Assembly: GCA_903858935.1 (NCBI GenBank)
Contig: CAIOKO010000191.1
Span: 62,001-126,000, forward strand
DNA from: an uncultured Schlesneria sp.
Lineage (GTDB): Bacteria; Planctomycetota; Planctomycetia; Planctomycetales; Planctomycetaceae
Direction of reading: 5' to 3'
Length of the DNA stretch: 64,000 bases
In this document: positions 27,084 through 37,447 of the stretch, piece after piece
How positions within the stretch are numbered: the first letter of the stretch is position 1
Layout of the letters: every line of letters begins with the position of its first letter
The notes under the pieces: generated by a model
What the model was told of the DNA's origin: nothing
Databases searched by the model: none
The model's input: the letters and a program-made list of their open reading frames with translations, nothing else
Program-made: the position numbers and the translations under genes

Positions 27084-30000
27084 TTAGTCCACAAATAAGA
27101 ATTCCGACGAATTCCACAACGCTCGACAAAATGCGGGGAGGCCACGCCTGTTAATGAAATCGACACTGAGCGTGGATTCTTTCTCATCAGGTCGGCGACT
27201 GTAAAGCAGCAAAAACGCGTCCGTGATTTGATCGTCTAATGAGCGCGATGCGGCTGTCAGATGGTCCGCGAATCGATCCGCCATTCGCAAACTGAATGAA
27301 TGGTTCAACAGAGACAACGCTTGCAGCGGCGTCACCGTAGCAGATCTGCGCGGAGTCGTTGTGGATGGGTCTGGACAATCGAAATTGTCGAGGAATGGGC
27401 TACGACCGCCACGCGCTCCCATTCGATACAGCGTGCGGCGATTGTTGGCATAACCGATGGGATCGATTGGATCGTAGAATTGCGTCCCTTTGAAAAAGTA
27501 AGAATTCACGTCGGTATATCCTTTGCCACCGACTTCCGTATTCAATTCTCCTGAAACCAAAAGCATGGCGTCTCGAACAGCCTCGGCTTCTAACCGATGC
27601 GGGTTCATTCGCCACAGAAGCCGATTGTTCGAGTCAACCTTCGCCGCCTCGTCATTGAATTTCGATGACTGACGATAGGTTGCCGAACTGACAACCAAAC
27701 GGTGCATTCGCTTCAGCGAAAACGGTTCGCTGCTTTCGTAGAAAGCTTCGCCTGAGGAGGTCTGTTGGCGTCGGCCACCGAATTCCCGGGAAAGCCATTC
27801 GAGCAAATCGGGGTGACTTGGAAGTCCCGCGTGAAAACCAAGGTCGTTGGGCGAGTCGACCAGGCCAACCCCAAAATGATAATGCCAGATCCGATTCGTC
27901 ATCACTCGCGTAAACAGCGGGTTTCGGGGGTCGGTAATCCATTCAGCCAGTTTACGACGTCGATGCGATTCAATCGCATCGGGTCGAAGCTCAAACCGGG
28001 GACTTAACCCTGAAATGGCCGCCAAACCTGCCGGTTCGACTTCGTCGCCAAGCGATACGACACTCCCTCGCTTGTGAATCTTCATGGGGGGGGATTGCGT
28101 CGCGATGGCGGTGTAAACTGTTAATGGTCCCCGTTTTGTCAGGTTGGCATGTTGCTGTCGCAATTGCTTCAATTCGTTCCGTCGGGTAACCCGCACCAAC
28201 TGTTCTTCGCGGTTGAGCTTCGAAGCGATTTCGGCTTCAGTCACGAATGTGTTCGTTGCATCTGCCGAAACAGCGACTTCTTCGGGTGACAGGGCTTTAC
28301 CATATAGCTTCGCGGAGACGATCGTTCCCTTCAGCGATCGATTACCACCGATGTCAGTTCCGTGCCGGAGACCAAACAAGACTTGCGCCTTTCCGGCCTC
28401 GTATTTGACTGCGGCATCCTTGCGGATTGGACTTCCGTATGGCAGGCCATTTCGATACGCGACGATTGTTCCATCGGCCTGATGAACTTGTGTCATCACA
28501 ACCGGTTCCTTGTCGGCATGATCTTCGGCGGTGGCACGAAACGATAATGTCCGCTGAAATCCGTTGCTGCCTGGCATCCAACGAGCCGCTTCGAGTTCAC
28601 CAAAGACGATCGCATCGAAGGTGTGACCATCAGCCGTTTGCAGACTGATGGCTCCGCCGCCTGATTGTTGAAGCGTTTGCAAACGGACGCGAACTTCGAG
28701 TGTTTTTTCGAATACATCTTGAGCCAACGGTGATGAGATTGCGAACGAGGCCCCGTCGACGACCAACCCTTCTGATAAGCGTTTTGCGGGGCCGACGAGT
28801 TTCACATGCATGTCCCCAATCTGGTCATGCAGATCTTTTGTAAAATCCCAGACAGCCAACGGTGTTGGGCCGCGGAATGTCTGGGAAAGTTGTCCTTCGG
28901 CAGCGGCCCGTTCCGCGAGAATCGATTCTCGAATCGGAGTCTCTTGATCACGCAACTCTTTTGACAAGGAATTGATTTTCGAATGCCAGGCTTCGAGCTG
29001 ACGGACAACGTCCGGCGGAGTGAACTCACGCTCGCCATGGTCGATCCCGGCGAGAGCCGAGGCAATCTGGTAATACTCGCGCGTGGTGATCGGATCGAAT
29101 TTGTGATCGTGACACCGGGCACAATTCACAGTCAGCCCCAGAAATGTCTGGCCGACGGTTCCGACGATGTCTTCCAGTTCATCCTGCCGCATCATCGCCC
29201 GCATCCTGTCGACGACGGGAACAACCGTATCATGGGCACCCGCCACAAGGAACCCAACCGCCTTGATCGCTTCAATGTTCTCAGGCGCCAGCAGGTCTCC
29301 TGCCAGTTGCCAGCGGACGAATTCGTCGTAGGGCATGTCACGGTTCAGGGCACCAATGACCCAGTCTCGATAAGGCCAGGCATTCGGCCGAGGGAGATCC
29401 CTCTCAAATCCGTTGCTTTCACCGAAGCGAACAACATCCAGCCAGTGTCGAGCCCAACGTTCGCCGTAATGCGGCGAAGCAAGTAATTCATCCACCAATC
29501 GCTCGACGGCATCGGGCCGCTCATCATGAACAAACTGATTGACCAGTTCTGGGGTAGGGGGCAGGCCGATAAGATTGAACGAAAGCCGACGGATGAAAAC
29601 TCGTCGCGTCGCTTCCGGCGACATCTTCAAGTTTCGTTCCTCCAGCTTTTCCGCAATAAAGTCATCTACCGGTTGGCGTCGTTCGACGAGCGATTTTGAC
29701 TTTGGAATAGGAACCTGTCGCAACGGTTGAAGTGACCACCAATCGAGTCCCGCGCGATGTTCTGAAGAGACTGCCAACGGATCAATCGCACCACCCGACC
29801 AGATCGCACCAACCGTGACCCAGTCTTTTAACAGACGTTTTTCATCCGCCGAGAGAGGATGCTTAGGCGGCATCTCGTTTTGCTCGACTCGCAGCCAGAT
29901 CGGGCTTTTGTCAGGTGAATTCAAATCGAGTGCGGGGCCTGACTCGCCACCGGCAATCAGCTTTTCGCGTGATGTCAGGTCAAGTTTTCCTTTGGCATCG

Positions 30001-30155
30001 TCACCGCTATGACATGAAATACATTTATGCACGAGTAATGATTTCGCAGGAGACTTAGCAAGATCGTCAGGGAACGCATCACTGTCCATAACAATACAGA
30101 GCGCGAGGCAGAGCCAACCGCTGAACTTCGTCGAGCCTTTTGCAATCCGTCTCAT
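27084..30155 (-). CDS. PSCyt1-DUF1549-LamG-DUF1553 (PSD1) planctomycete cytochrome-like protein
   Basis: A 1023-residue exported protein. The N-terminal heme domain has CISCH at residues 45-49 and a possible axial methionine in NEMPPKHPL (about 94-102). The DUF1549 domain follows (DDFIAEKLEERNL, RRLSFNLIGLPPTPE, YGERWARHWLDVVRF) and contains a second CARCH at 345-349. A concanavalin-like LamG segment lies at about 430-640, and the DUF1553 domain closes the protein (RIWHYHFGVGLVDSPNDLG, LDNFDCPDPSTTTPRRSATVTPLQALSLLN). The family's reaction is unknown, but it is often next to DUF1501, sulfatase or carbohydrate genes. No DUF1501 gene is adjacent here. Confidence 0.92.
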   Translation of the reverse strand: MRRIAKGSTKFSGWLCLALCIVMDSDAFPDDLAKSPAKSLLVHKCISCHSGDDAKGKLDLTSREKLIAGGESGPALDLNSPDKSPIWLRVEQNEMPPKHPLSADEKRLLKDWVTVGAIWSGGAIDPLAVSSEHRAGLDWWSLQPLRQVPIPKSKSLVERRQPVDDFIAEKLEERNLKMSPEATRRVFIRRLSFNLIGLPPTPELVNQFVHDERPDAVERLVDELLASPHYGERWARHWLDVVRFGESNGFERDLPRPNAWPYRDWVIGALNRDMPYDEFVRWQLAGDLLAPENIEAIKAVGFLVAGAHDTVVPVVDRMRAMMRQDELEDIVGTVGQTFLGLTVNCARCHDHKFDPITTREYYQIASALAGIDHGEREFTPPDVVRQLEAWHSKINSLSKELRDQETPIRESILAERAAAEGQLSQTFRGPTPLAVWDFTKDLHDQIGDMHVKLVGPAKRLSEGLVVDGASFAISSPLAQDVFEKTLEVRVRLQTLQQSGGGAISLQTADGHTFDAIVFGELEAARWMPGSNGFQRTLSFRATAEDHADKEPVVMTQVHQADGTIVAYRNGLPYGSPIRKDAAVKYEAGKAQVLFGLRHGTDIGGNRSLKGTIVSAKLYGKALSPEEVAVSADATNTFVTEAEIASKLNREEQLVRVTRRNELKQLRQQHANLTKRGPLTVYTAIATQSPPMKIHKRGSVVSLGDEVEPAGLAAISGLSPRFELRPDAIESHRRRKLAEWITDPRNPLFTRVMTNRIWHYHFGVGLVDSPNDLGFHAGLPSHPDLLEWLSREFGGRRQQTSSGEAFYESSEPFSLKRMHRLVVSSATYRQSSKFNDEAAKVDSNNRLLWRMNPHRLEAEAVRDAMLLVSGELNTEVGGKGYTDVNSYFFKGTQFYDPIDPIGYANNRRTLYRMGARGGRSPFLDNFDCPDPSTTTPRRSATVTPLQALSLLNHSFSLRMADRFADHLTAASRSLDDQITDAFLLLYSRRPDEKESTLSVDFINRRGLPAFCRALWNSSEFLFVD

Positions 30156-30519
30156 ACCCGTCCCTCTGCAAGCTCAAGTAAATCATTCCCAAATTCTACG
30201 TCATTGGTTCAAAGCCTGCGATCCAACGGAGCGGATAAACCAGTTCGGGCCATGAATTCAAACCAGGCCCACAAACAACCGTGCGAGTTGGTGATGTACC
30301 CCCCCCAAAAAAAAAACGTCTTTTTGTATTTCGTTGAGCTCCATCTTCAATCTTGTGCCCTTTGGGTAGCCGATCTCTTCAAACGTTGGTGCTCTGCTTG
30401 AAAAACCAACCGCAATGGCCAAACGAGCGATGATGGCTCGGTCTTGTCAATGCTGCCGGTGTGTTCGTTTCTCTGCGACGCGCGTTCAAACCGTGAATTC
30501 GATCACTGGCCGTTATGAT
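30156..30519. other. Intergenic region with C8-A10 run
   Basis: 364 bp with no supportable gene. It contains an abrupt homopolymer junction, eight C (30299-30306) followed by ten A (30307-30316), then CGTCTTTTT. Such runs are slippage-prone. Nothing else recognisable was seen. Confidence 0.5.
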
Positions 30520-31449
30520 TCAGTTCTTCACAAGTCGAATTGGTCGCCTGCCTTGGGTCTTGGGTTCCACCGTCGGTTCCGGCGTCTCGACAAGACTGGC
30601 TTCAGCTGCTCGCTGTTTTGCCTGAGCGATCAGTTCTTCGGCGGCGAGGATTTGGCTGCGGGAAAAATCGGGGGGGTGTGTCAGAGCACCCAAAGGGGTG
30701 TTCATTTTCTCGGCTAATTGCTGGAACGACATTTTATTGGCCAGGTGCCATGCTGCTGCCTGGCCGGCTTTCGTGTCGACTTTTCCCGATCCGACTACGG
30801 TCAAAAGCTGATAGAGCACAGGATCGCGACTGATTTTTGACACTGGGGCGAGTGTGTATTTGCTGTTCGGACCCGGCTCGGGCTTTCCGTGTTCCAGGCA
30901 AACTGAGTTAAAATTGAGAGAGATAATTTGTTCTGCAGGAATCGAGAAGAAGCCCTGGCCGATTCCCGGTGCGTTTCCCTGGCCATTTCCGAAGGGCTGG
31001 CCATTTCCCAGCCCCTGTGCAGGTCCGATTCCTCCACCAATTTTTTGCGGGCCGTTTTGGCCGTTACCCAGACCGGCGTTGTTACCTGGTCCCTGATTTC
31101 CCAGTCCTAGATTGCCTGCTGCACCGAAATTGCCGAATTGCGAGTGGACCGAGACTCCCACGACCGCATCGGGGATTTTGACTGTCAGGGGCTTATCGGT
31201 CTTGTTTTCGATCAAGACATTACCCCCGATCGCGTTCCTGGGGATCAATCTGACGGTGACTTGTCCGGCATCGACCGCATCGAAAATGTCAACCTGTTCT
31301 GCCGACGGGTCGAATTTTGGATTCTTAATCGGCTTCTTGAAGGTCTGTCCGGTTTTACTTGCGGCTGCCAGATGAGTCGGAAGCGACGTGACGACGACTA
31401 ATACCAGAGAAGTCAGTCCACAAAGTACCGCGATTGTACGCCGAGTCAT
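30520..31449 (-). CDS. Secreted Gly/Asn/Gln-rich protein, unknown function
   Basis: A 309-residue product. ATG 31449 has AAGGAAC upstream and is followed by a signal peptide (IAVLCGLTSLVLVVVTSLPTHLAAA). A short beta domain at about residues 50-105 (VTVRLIPRNAIGGNVLIENKTDKPLTVKIPDAVVG) looks like an Ig or C2-type sandwich strand pattern. The middle (about 108-165) is low-complexity Gly-Asn-Gln-Pro with the step GLGNGQ/FGNGQG. The helical C-terminus contains WHLANKMSFQQLAEK and resembles a repeat seen in other planctomycete secreted proteins, but I cannot name the family. Confidence 0.75.
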   Translation of the reverse strand: MTRRTIAVLCGLTSLVLVVVTSLPTHLAAASKTGQTFKKPIKNPKFDPSAEQVDIFDAVDAGQVTVRLIPRNAIGGNVLIENKTDKPLTVKIPDAVVGVSVHSQFGNFGAAGNLGLGNQGPGNNAGLGNGQNGPQKIGGGIGPAQGLGNGQPFGNGQGNAPGIGQGFFSIPAEQIISLNFNSVCLEHGKPEPGPNSKYTLAPVSKISRDPVLYQLLTVVGSGKVDTKAGQAAAWHLANKMSFQQLAEKMNTPLGALTHPPDFSRSQILAAEELIAQAKQRAAEASLVETPEPTVEPKTQGRRPIRLVKN

Positions 31450-31779
31450 CGGGTGTTCCTTTTGAAACGAGGGCCAGAAGAAGCGCGAGATGGGAGGCGC
31501 ATTGTAAGCCTGCCGTTCGCGAAAGAACAAACACGACTTTTTCAGATGACGTTCTTTTAAGCTCATCGTTGCTCGTGCGTCACCACATTATTTTGTCGCT
31601 TCCTAGCTCTCGCTGGGAAACGAGGAACATCGGAACGAGCCAACGTGGTTCGTTGTTTGCTTTACGACTAGAATTCTCATGATGTACGACGGACAGGTCG
31701 GTCTGGGATCACATTCGTGATGTTCCAGAACCACGACGATGTTTCTTTTGTTGAAGCTATTTTTTGAAAGAGGAGTTTC
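31450..31779. other. Divergent intergenic region with a small hairpin
   Basis: 330 bp between the secreted Gly/Asn-rich protein and the peroxiredoxin. TTCCTAGC (31600-31607) and GCTGGGAA (31612-31619) form a stem with one mismatch around TCTC. Frames through the region have no support. The peroxiredoxin promoter must lie here. Confidence 0.45.
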
Positions 31780-32322
31780 ATGACGGTTCGAATTGGCCAA
31801 CCGGCCCCTAATTTTGAAGTCGAGGCATACGATCGAACAAAGAACGATACCGAACAACAGTTTTCAACCGTAAAGTTGAGTGATTTCAGCGGCAAATGGG
31901 TCTGCCTTTTCTTTTATCCGCTCGATTTCACGTTCGTCTGTCCAACAGAAATCTCGGCATTTAACGGCAGCGTGGCAGCATTCGCAGAACGCAATTGCGT
32001 GCTTCTGACCGCCAGCACAGACAGCGTTTATTCGCACAAGGGCTGGTGCGACAGCCATCCAGAGCTTGAGAAACTCAAGTACTTGATGCTCTCGGATCTG
32101 ACGCACAAGTTCGCAACCGCGTATGACGTATATGACGAGGAAAAGGGTTTGGCGAACCGCGGTATTTTCCTGATCGATCCAAAGGGAATCGTCCGTTGGC
32201 TCGCGATTCATGATCTCAGCGTCGGTCGCAACGTCACGGAAGTCCTGCGAGTGCTTGACGCACTGCAGACGGATCGGCTCGTTCCTTGTAACTGGAAGCC
32301 AGGGGACAAAACTCTGAACTGA
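31780..32322 (+). CDS. 2-Cys peroxiredoxin (AhpC/TSA family)
   Basis: A 180-residue cytoplasmic peroxidase that reduces H2O2 and organic hydroperoxides. The peroxidatic cysteine is Cys54 in FYPLDFTFVCPTE. A second cysteine in LVPCNWKPG near the C-terminus matches the resolving cysteine of typical 2-Cys enzymes. Other family markers are TASTDSVYSHKGW and LMLSDLTHKFATAYDVYDEEKGLANRGIFLIDPKG. Start ATG 31780 has AAAGAGGAG 5-14 nt upstream. It is a single-gene unit with its own terminator at 32372-32415. No reductase gene is nearby. Confidence 0.94.
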   Translation: MTVRIGQPAPNFEVEAYDRTKNDTEQQFSTVKLSDFSGKWVCLFFYPLDFTFVCPTEISAFNGSVAAFAERNCVLLTASTDSVYSHKGWCDSHPELEKLKYLMLSDLTHKFATAYDVYDEEKGLANRGIFLIDPKGIVRWLAIHDLSVGRNVTEVLRVLDALQTDRLVPCNWKPGDKTLN

Positions 32323-32371
32323 AACTGAATGAAGCAACCCATTCGAGCTCAGAACGTCAAAGTCGCACGGT

Positions 32372-32415
32372 CCCCGGGTCACTCGTAATGCGCGTGGCTC
32401 GGGGCTTTGTTGTTA
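32372..32415 (+). terminator. Intrinsic terminator after the peroxiredoxin gene
   Basis: CCCCGGGTCAC (32372-32382) pairs with GTGGCTCGGGG (32394-32404) through 11 pairs including two G-U pairs, followed by CTTTGTTGTT. It is 50 nt past the stop of the peroxiredoxin gene. Confidence 0.8.
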
Positions 32416-32545
32416 CTTTCTCGGTTTCAAACACCTGGTTGAGAATAAGAACTTAATTGCGGCATAGTGGGCGAGTTCCTTGCCGGTCGTTAGAGTGCTG
32501 GGGATCTAAGCGCTCCCCTAACTTACCGACTTGATTTGCTCATCC

Positions 32546-35233
32546 ATGACGACTACGCCCGAACGTGCTCCTACCCCCGCGATGCAGCGGTATCTGGAAG
32601 TGAAGGCCCAGCATCCTCAGGCCATTCTTTTATTCCGGATGGGGGATTTTTATGAACTTTTCTATGAAGACGCAGTCCTTGCTTCGAAGGCGGTTGGACT
32701 GACACTCACCAGCCGAGACAAGGGGTCGCCGAATCCGATCCCTATGGCGGGGTTTCCGTATCATCAGTTGGATGGCTACCTGCAAAAACTTGTCCGAGCG
32801 GGTTACCGAGCGGCCATCTGTGAACAGATGGAAGATCCGAAGCTCGCCAAAGGACCGGTCAAACGTGACGTGACTCGCGTAGTGACTCCCGGGACACTGA
32901 CCGAAGATTCGCTGCTTGATCCTCGTGAGAGTAATTTTCTGGCGTGTGTCTTCCCCACAAAAGACGTTTGCGGATTGGCCTGGCTGGAAGTGTCGACCGG
33001 ACGCTTCGTGATGGCGGATCTTGCCAGCGATCATGTTATCGATGAAATTGCTCGAATCCGACCGGCGGAATGTCTTGTTCCTGACAATTCGCACGATCTG
33101 CCACTGGTTCAAATGCTGATGCAGATGACTGGGATGCTGGTCAGCGACCGACCACCGTGGTCGTTTGCCGTGGATCAATGCAAACGAACTCTGCTGGATC
33201 AGTTCCAGACTCGATCCCTTTCCGGTTTTGATATCGACGACGACACTCCGGGTGTCACTGCTGCAGGGGCGCTGCTGGAATATGTCCGTGAAACTCAGAA
33301 GAGTGGTCTGGGACATATCACTCGGCTCGAACCATATCGACGAGGATCAAGCCTGTTGATCGATGAAGCGACTCGTCGCAGCCTGGAATTGACGCGAACC
33401 CTGCGGGACGGACAGCGGGAAGGGAGCCTGCTTGCCGTGATCGATGAAACGGTGACTCCAATGGGTGCCCGGCTGCTGGGTGAATGGCTTTCCAATCCGC
33501 TGACTGATCCGGTTCGGATTAACCTGCGTCTGGATGCAGTTGAAGAATTGACGACCGATGCCGTGTTCTGTCGCGATCTACGTGAACAACTTCAAGAGGC
33601 ATACGACTTACAGCGACTGACGGCACGGGTGGCGACTGGCCGATGTTCCCCGCGAGACCTGTCATGTCTGGCTCGGACGCTCGCACTGCTTCCCAAGTTG
33701 AAGGCGAAACTGTCTGGCCGAAGAGCACGTCGACTGGTGGAGCTGGAAGAACGACTGGACTTGTGCCCTGAAATTCGCAGTGACATTGAAATGTCTCTGG
33801 TCGACGAGCCGCCGATGCTGACAAGCGATGGAGGGATGATTCGCGAAGGTTTTCATGCACAGCTTGACGAATGGCGAGACCTGGCGCGTGGAGGCAAAGA
33901 CTGGATCGCGCGATATCAGGCCGAGGAAATCGAGCGGACTGGCATTCCGAACTTGAAAGTGGGCTTCAATCGCGTATTCGGGTACTACCTGGAATGTACT
34001 GCAGTTCAAGCAGAAAAAGTCCCGGCTGACTATATTCGCAAACAGACGCTGAAAAACAACGAACGATTTATCACTCCGCAATTGAAAGAGTACGAAGAGA
34101 AAGTCTTACGGGCGGAAGGGCAGGCGATCCAACTTGAACAAGAGTTGTTTAACGCGCTTCGAGAACGGATCGCAGTGCAATCGGCTCGACTTCGAGAGAT
34201 CGCTGAAGTGCTGGCGGAAGTCGACACATTAGCGGGTCTCGCAACGCTGGCGGTCAGTGCTGGTTACTGTCGGCCTGAGATTACAACCGAGCCTGTGCTG
34301 GATATTCGTGAAGGACGCCATCCAGTCCTTGACCGCCTGAAACCGAGTGGCGAGTTTGTGCCGAATGATGTGCGGATGGGGAAGGGGCGTACGGGCAACT
34401 CGAAGACCGTAGCGCCAGAGGCATTAGCGGAACCTGAAGAATCGCAAACGATGAATGGTTCTGGCGGCATGATGCAGTTGATCACCGGGCCGAACATGGC
34501 AGGAAAGAGTACTTATATCCGCCAGGCGGCCTTATTGACGGTGATGGCCCAAATGGGTTCGTTTGTCCCCGCAAAAGCCGCCTGGATCGGGATTGCTGAT
34601 CGAGTGTTTGCCCGGGTCGGTGCGAGTGATGAACTCGGCAAGGGGCAGAGTACATTCATGGTCGAGATGACCGAAACGGCGCGGATTCTGAACGCGGCGA
34701 CGAAGCAAAGTCTGGTGATTCTCGATGAAATCGGACGGGGGACAAGTACTTACGACGGTATTTCGCTGGCCTGGGCAATCACAGAATACCTGCACGACGT
34801 GACCGGTTGCCGTACGATGTTTGCGACTCATTACCACGAATTGACTCAATTGACGGAGTCATTGAAAGAGTGTGTCAATTGGAACGTCGCCGTTCGTGAA
34901 GATGCCGATGATGTTATCTTCCTGCACAAGATCATTCCTGGTTCCGCAGATAAGAGTTATGGAATCCACGTGGCGCAATTAGCGGGCGTTCCCCGAACAG
35001 TGCTTGATCGAGCCAAGGTGATATTGAAGACGTTGGAAAACGATCACGTTGACGAGTCTGGCCGAACAAAGATTCCGGTACGGAAAACAAAAAAGAAGAA
35101 CGAAAAACAACTGGCCCTGTTTGAAGAGGAAGAGCACCCGATCATTGATGAGCTGCGCCAGTTGAACGTCAACGAGATGACCCCCATGGCCGCGTTACAA
35201 GAGTTGCATCGGTTACGTGAACGATTGAAGTGA
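32546..35233 (+). CDS. mutS: DNA mismatch repair protein MutS
   Basis: A 895-residue mismatch sensor. ATG 32546 is preferred over the TTG five codons earlier. The mismatch-reading Phe-Tyr-Glu triplet is at residues 35-37 (GDFYELF), diagnostic of MutS1. The connector, lever and clamp domains follow, including [12 protein letters not shown]. The ATPase has Walker [10 protein letters not shown] at 648-656, then [20 protein letters not shown], Walker [13 protein letters not shown] and the ATHYHEL histidine switch. A C-terminal tail ([17 protein letters not shown]) matches the tetramerisation region. It stands alone; no mutL is in the window. Confidence 0.97.
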   Translation: MTTTPERAPTPAMQRYLEVKAQHPQAILLFRMGDFYELFYEDAVLASKAVGLTLTSRDKGSPNPIPMAGFPYHQLDGYLQKLVRAGYRAAICEQMEDPKLAKGPVKRDVTRVVTPGTLTEDSLLDPRESNFLACVFPTKDVCGLAWLEVSTGRFVMADLASDHVIDEIARIRPAECLVPDNSHDLPLVQMLMQMTGMLVSDRPPWSFAVDQCKRTLLDQFQTRSLSGFDIDDDTPGVTAAGALLEYVRETQKSGLGHITRLEPYRRGSSLLIDEATRRSLELTRTLRDGQREGSLLAVIDETVTPMGARLLGEWLSNPLTDPVRINLRLDAVEELTTDAVFCRDLREQLQEAYDLQRLTARVATGRCSPRDLSCLARTLALLPKLKAKLSGRRARRLVELEERLDLCPEIRSDIEMSLVDEPPMLTSDGGMIREGFHAQLDEWRDLARGGKDWIARYQAEEIERTGIPNLKVGFNRVFGYYLECTAVQAEKVPADYIRKQTLKNNERFITPQLKEYEEKVLRAEGQAIQLEQELFNALRERIAVQSARLREIAEVLAEVDTLAGLATLAVSAGYCRPEITTEPVLDIREGRHPVLDRLKPSGEFVPNDVRMGKGRTGNSKTVAPEALAEPEESQTMNGSGGMMQLITGPNMAGKSTYIRQAALLTVMAQMGSFVPAKAAWIGIADRVFARVGASDELGKGQSTFMVEMTETARILNAATKQSLVILDEIGRGTSTYDGISLAWAITEYLHDVTGCRTMFATHYHELTQLTESLKECVNWNVAVREDADDVIFLHKIIPGSADKSYGIHVAQLAGVPRTVLDRAKVILKTLENDHVDESGRTKIPVRKTKKKNEKQLALFEEEEHPIIDELRQLNVNEMTPMAALQELHRLRERLK

Positions 35234-35502
35234 AAGTTCGTATCGAAGGATTCCGGCCGCTTTAATGGGTTTGACCGTTCGCGTTCGCAACGTTTAACCG
35301 CGTCTCGAAGAGAAGCGAGGCCGCCGGATTCGCTGAGAAACCCGAGGCGTCATTTTTCGTTTGGCAATTGCACCTCTCTTTTTTGCGCTGTCGCTCGAAG
35401 TTCCGCAACGAAGCTCAGCGATATTCGCAGAGATTGACTGAACGCCGATCCGCCTGCGCCGATTGCTTCGGGTTAAACTAAAAGCGATGAAAAAAGCTCG
35501 CG

Positions 35503-36597
35503 CTATTGTGGTTTGATTTGCGGTGATCGGGAAAACCACCATAGGGCCATGGGAAGAGCAATGAGTATTATGGTCCCAACGACCGTCCAGTCGATGTTGA
35601 TGAATTGAGTTTCGTCTCTGGTTGGGGTGATCGTCAGTGGATATGTTTTGGTATCCGGTTTGACTTCGGATTTCGACCGGCGATCCACTCCGTCAAGAAA
35701 CCCTTTCAGGCCATCGACCAGTTTGTCTTGGTCTTTCGACCAGGAATAGACGTCGTTGTGGTCGGTTTGGGGCATAAAGATCTGTTGTTTTGCGATCCCT
35801 TGAGAGGAAGTTTCCAGGGCAGCGTCGAATAGTTTTTGGCCGATCCAGAACGGAACGATTGTGTCTTGCTGGCCATGAATTTGCAGAATCGGGCAAGTCA
35901 CTTCTTTAATCCGCCGGTCCGACGGGTATCGATCAACTAGTAGCCATGAAACAGGGACGACAGGAAGATGTGCCTGAGTGACGGCAACGAGTGAACTAAA
36001 CGTTGACTGAATAATCAGTCCGCCCGGTTCGATTCCTTCCTGGCACAACTCGCTGGCTAATCGAGTCGCGACTCCGCCACCTAATGACTCGCCATAAATG
36101 ACAATTCGTTGCGGCGGGACACCTAATTCCTGGGTCAGATGGTTCCAGATCGACCTGGCGTCTTTGGCAAAGTTTGTCTCTGAGGGCTTGCCGGGGTTGT
36201 CGGCGTATCCTCGATAATCAACCAGCAGAACATGTGCGTTCAGCGATCCGAGCGTGTCGAATTGGATGCCTCGATTCGAGCGATTACCTGCGTTTCCAGG
36301 GAAAAACAACACGACGGGTTGTCCGGCAGCTAATTCCTGTTTGACATCAACGGAGTCTTCACGCCGCGACGTTCCAATGAGGCTGAGCCAGCCATGCAAC
36401 TCCAGTCCATCGTGCGAACGGACAGCAATATCGGCATTGTTCGCCAATAAACGCTCACATCGATTGGGGTGGTAAATCATCGATCGTTGAAAAAATCTAA
36501 TCGGCGCGAGACAGAGCAGGTAGACTCGCAAAGCCAACTGGAACAGATGACGAGTCGTTGCGGCGAGCGCTTTTGGTGGAGGTGGAGTTTCCGACAT
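35503..36597 (-). CDS. Alpha/beta hydrolase, membrane associated (BEM46-like)
   Basis: A 364-residue serine hydrolase-fold protein. ATG 36597 has AAAGGAATCCC directly upstream. An N-terminal hydrophobic stretch (ALRVYLLCLAPIRFF) and a C-terminal helix (TVVGTIILIALPMALWWF) suggest two membrane contacts. The fold carries VLFFPGNAGNRS (oxyanion strand), the nucleophile elbow YGESLGGG, and PILQIHGQQDTIVPF with the acid residue; the final His lies in QTDHNDVYSW. This pattern is that of the BEM46/ABHD13 hydrolases, whose physiological ester or thioester substrates are poorly known. It follows trpG/pabA on the same strand across a 187-bp gap that holds a repeat. Confidence 0.85.
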   Translation of the reverse strand: MSETPPPPKALAATTRHLFQLALRVYLLCLAPIRFFQRSMIYHPNRCERLLANNADIAVRSHDGLELHGWLSLIGTSRREDSVDVKQELAAGQPVVLFFPGNAGNRSNRGIQFDTLGSLNAHVLLVDYRGYADNPGKPSETNFAKDARSIWNHLTQELGVPPQRIVIYGESLGGGVATRLASELCQEGIEPGGLIIQSTFSSLVAVTQAHLPVVPVSWLLVDRYPSDRRIKEVTCPILQIHGQQDTIVPFWIGQKLFDAALETSSQGIAKQQIFMPQTDHNDVYSWSKDQDKLVDGLKGFLDGVDRRSKSEVKPDTKTYPLTITPTRDETQFINIDWTVVGTIILIALPMALWWFSRSPQIKPQ

Positions 36598-36669
36598 GGG
36601 ATTCCTTTGCCCCGACGAGCGAGGGACGAACGTTGCCGAGAGAGATCCCACTTCCGAATTCGGATTCTA

Positions 36670-36762
36670 TGCCACTGCATCGGAGTCTTCGGAGAATCAG
36701 TGGCTTTTCCGTATGAATGTCAAACAGCACTTCTTCGCCGAAGACGGTCAAGAAGTGGCACC
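36670..36762. repeat. Dispersed paired-hairpin element, copy 1
   Basis: A 93-nt element with outer inverted ends TGCCACT (36670-36676) and AGTGGCA (36754-36760). It contains two hairpins: GCCACTG/CAGTGGC (36671-36677 with 36698-36704) and CACTTCTT/AAGAAGTG (36728-36735 with 36750-36757). The same sequence occurs inverted at 53912-54010. The two copies share a 19-nt exact block, GCATCGGAGTCTTCGGAGA, and a gapless 36-nt block with 29 identities. It sits between trpG/pabA and the hydrolase gene. Confidence 0.85.
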
Positions 36763-36784
36763 AATCCTAAAAGCGTCAACGTTG

Positions 36785-37378
36785 TCAGATCTCACCTGAG
36801 ATTTTCAAAAAGTTCTTTAGCAGTTCGATCCCTGATTCGGTCAAAAAACTTTCCGGATGGAATTGAACTCCGTGGATCGGATATTTGCGATGTTGCAGTC
36901 CCATGATCTCGCGAGCGTGTCCAGGAAACTCTGCCCACGCAGTGACTTCCAGTTCCGGGCTAAGTGTTGCTTCCGGGACGCACAGGCTGTGATATCGCGT
37001 TGCTGTGAAGGGGTTTGGCAGGCCAGCGAAGACGCCAGTCCCGGTATGATTAATTGCCGAGACCTTTCCGTGCATCAATCGCTCGGCACGAACGACTGGC
37101 GACTGAAAGACTTCGGCCATTGACTGATGGCCGAGGCAAACACCAAGAATCGGAATCTTCGGGCCGAGTTGCCGAATTAATTCCATCGAGATTCCCGCCT
37201 CGTGAGGAGTACACGGACCTGGCGAGACGACGATTCCCTTCGGCTGCATAGCTTCGATTTCGGTAATCGTGACTTGATCGTTGCGGGCGATTTTGACGTC
37301 CAGTCGCGCATCGATCTCGCCAAACCGCTGGACGAGGTTGTAAGTAAACGAATCGTAGTTATCGAGTATGAAGAGCAT
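36785..37378 (-). CDS. trpG/pabA: Glutamine amidotransferase component II (anthranilate or aminodeoxychorismate synthase)
   Basis: A 197-residue class I glutaminase that releases ammonia from glutamine for anthranilate (tryptophan) or aminodeoxychorismate (folate) synthesis. The start ILDNYDSFTYNL at the N-terminus is the family hallmark, so ATG 37378 is chosen over the longer frame. The nucleophile is in ILGVCLGHQS, and the His-Glu pair is in GVQFHPESFLTESG. PGPCTP and YHSLCVP are also typical. No synthase component I lies nearby, so TrpG and PabA cannot be separated and the protein may serve both. Confidence 0.93.
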   Translation of the reverse strand: MLFILDNYDSFTYNLVQRFGEIDARLDVKIARNDQVTITEIEAMQPKGIVVSPGPCTPHEAGISMELIRQLGPKIPILGVCLGHQSMAEVFQSPVVRAERLMHGKVSAINHTGTGVFAGLPNPFTATRYHSLCVPEATLSPELEVTAWAEFPGHAREIMGLQHRKYPIHGVQFHPESFLTESGIELLKNFLKISGEI

Positions 37379-37447
37379 TGAAGATTTATCGCGGCAAGGA
37401 TCGTTCGGAGCGCGGACGCCCGGGTCCACATTCGTTAAAGTTCAGTC

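Noticed and set aside
35294-35542. Basic 82-codon frame overlapping the end of the hydrolase gene
   Set aside because: It overlaps a confident gene by 40 bases, has no ribosome binding site and reads as Arg/Ser-rich noise.
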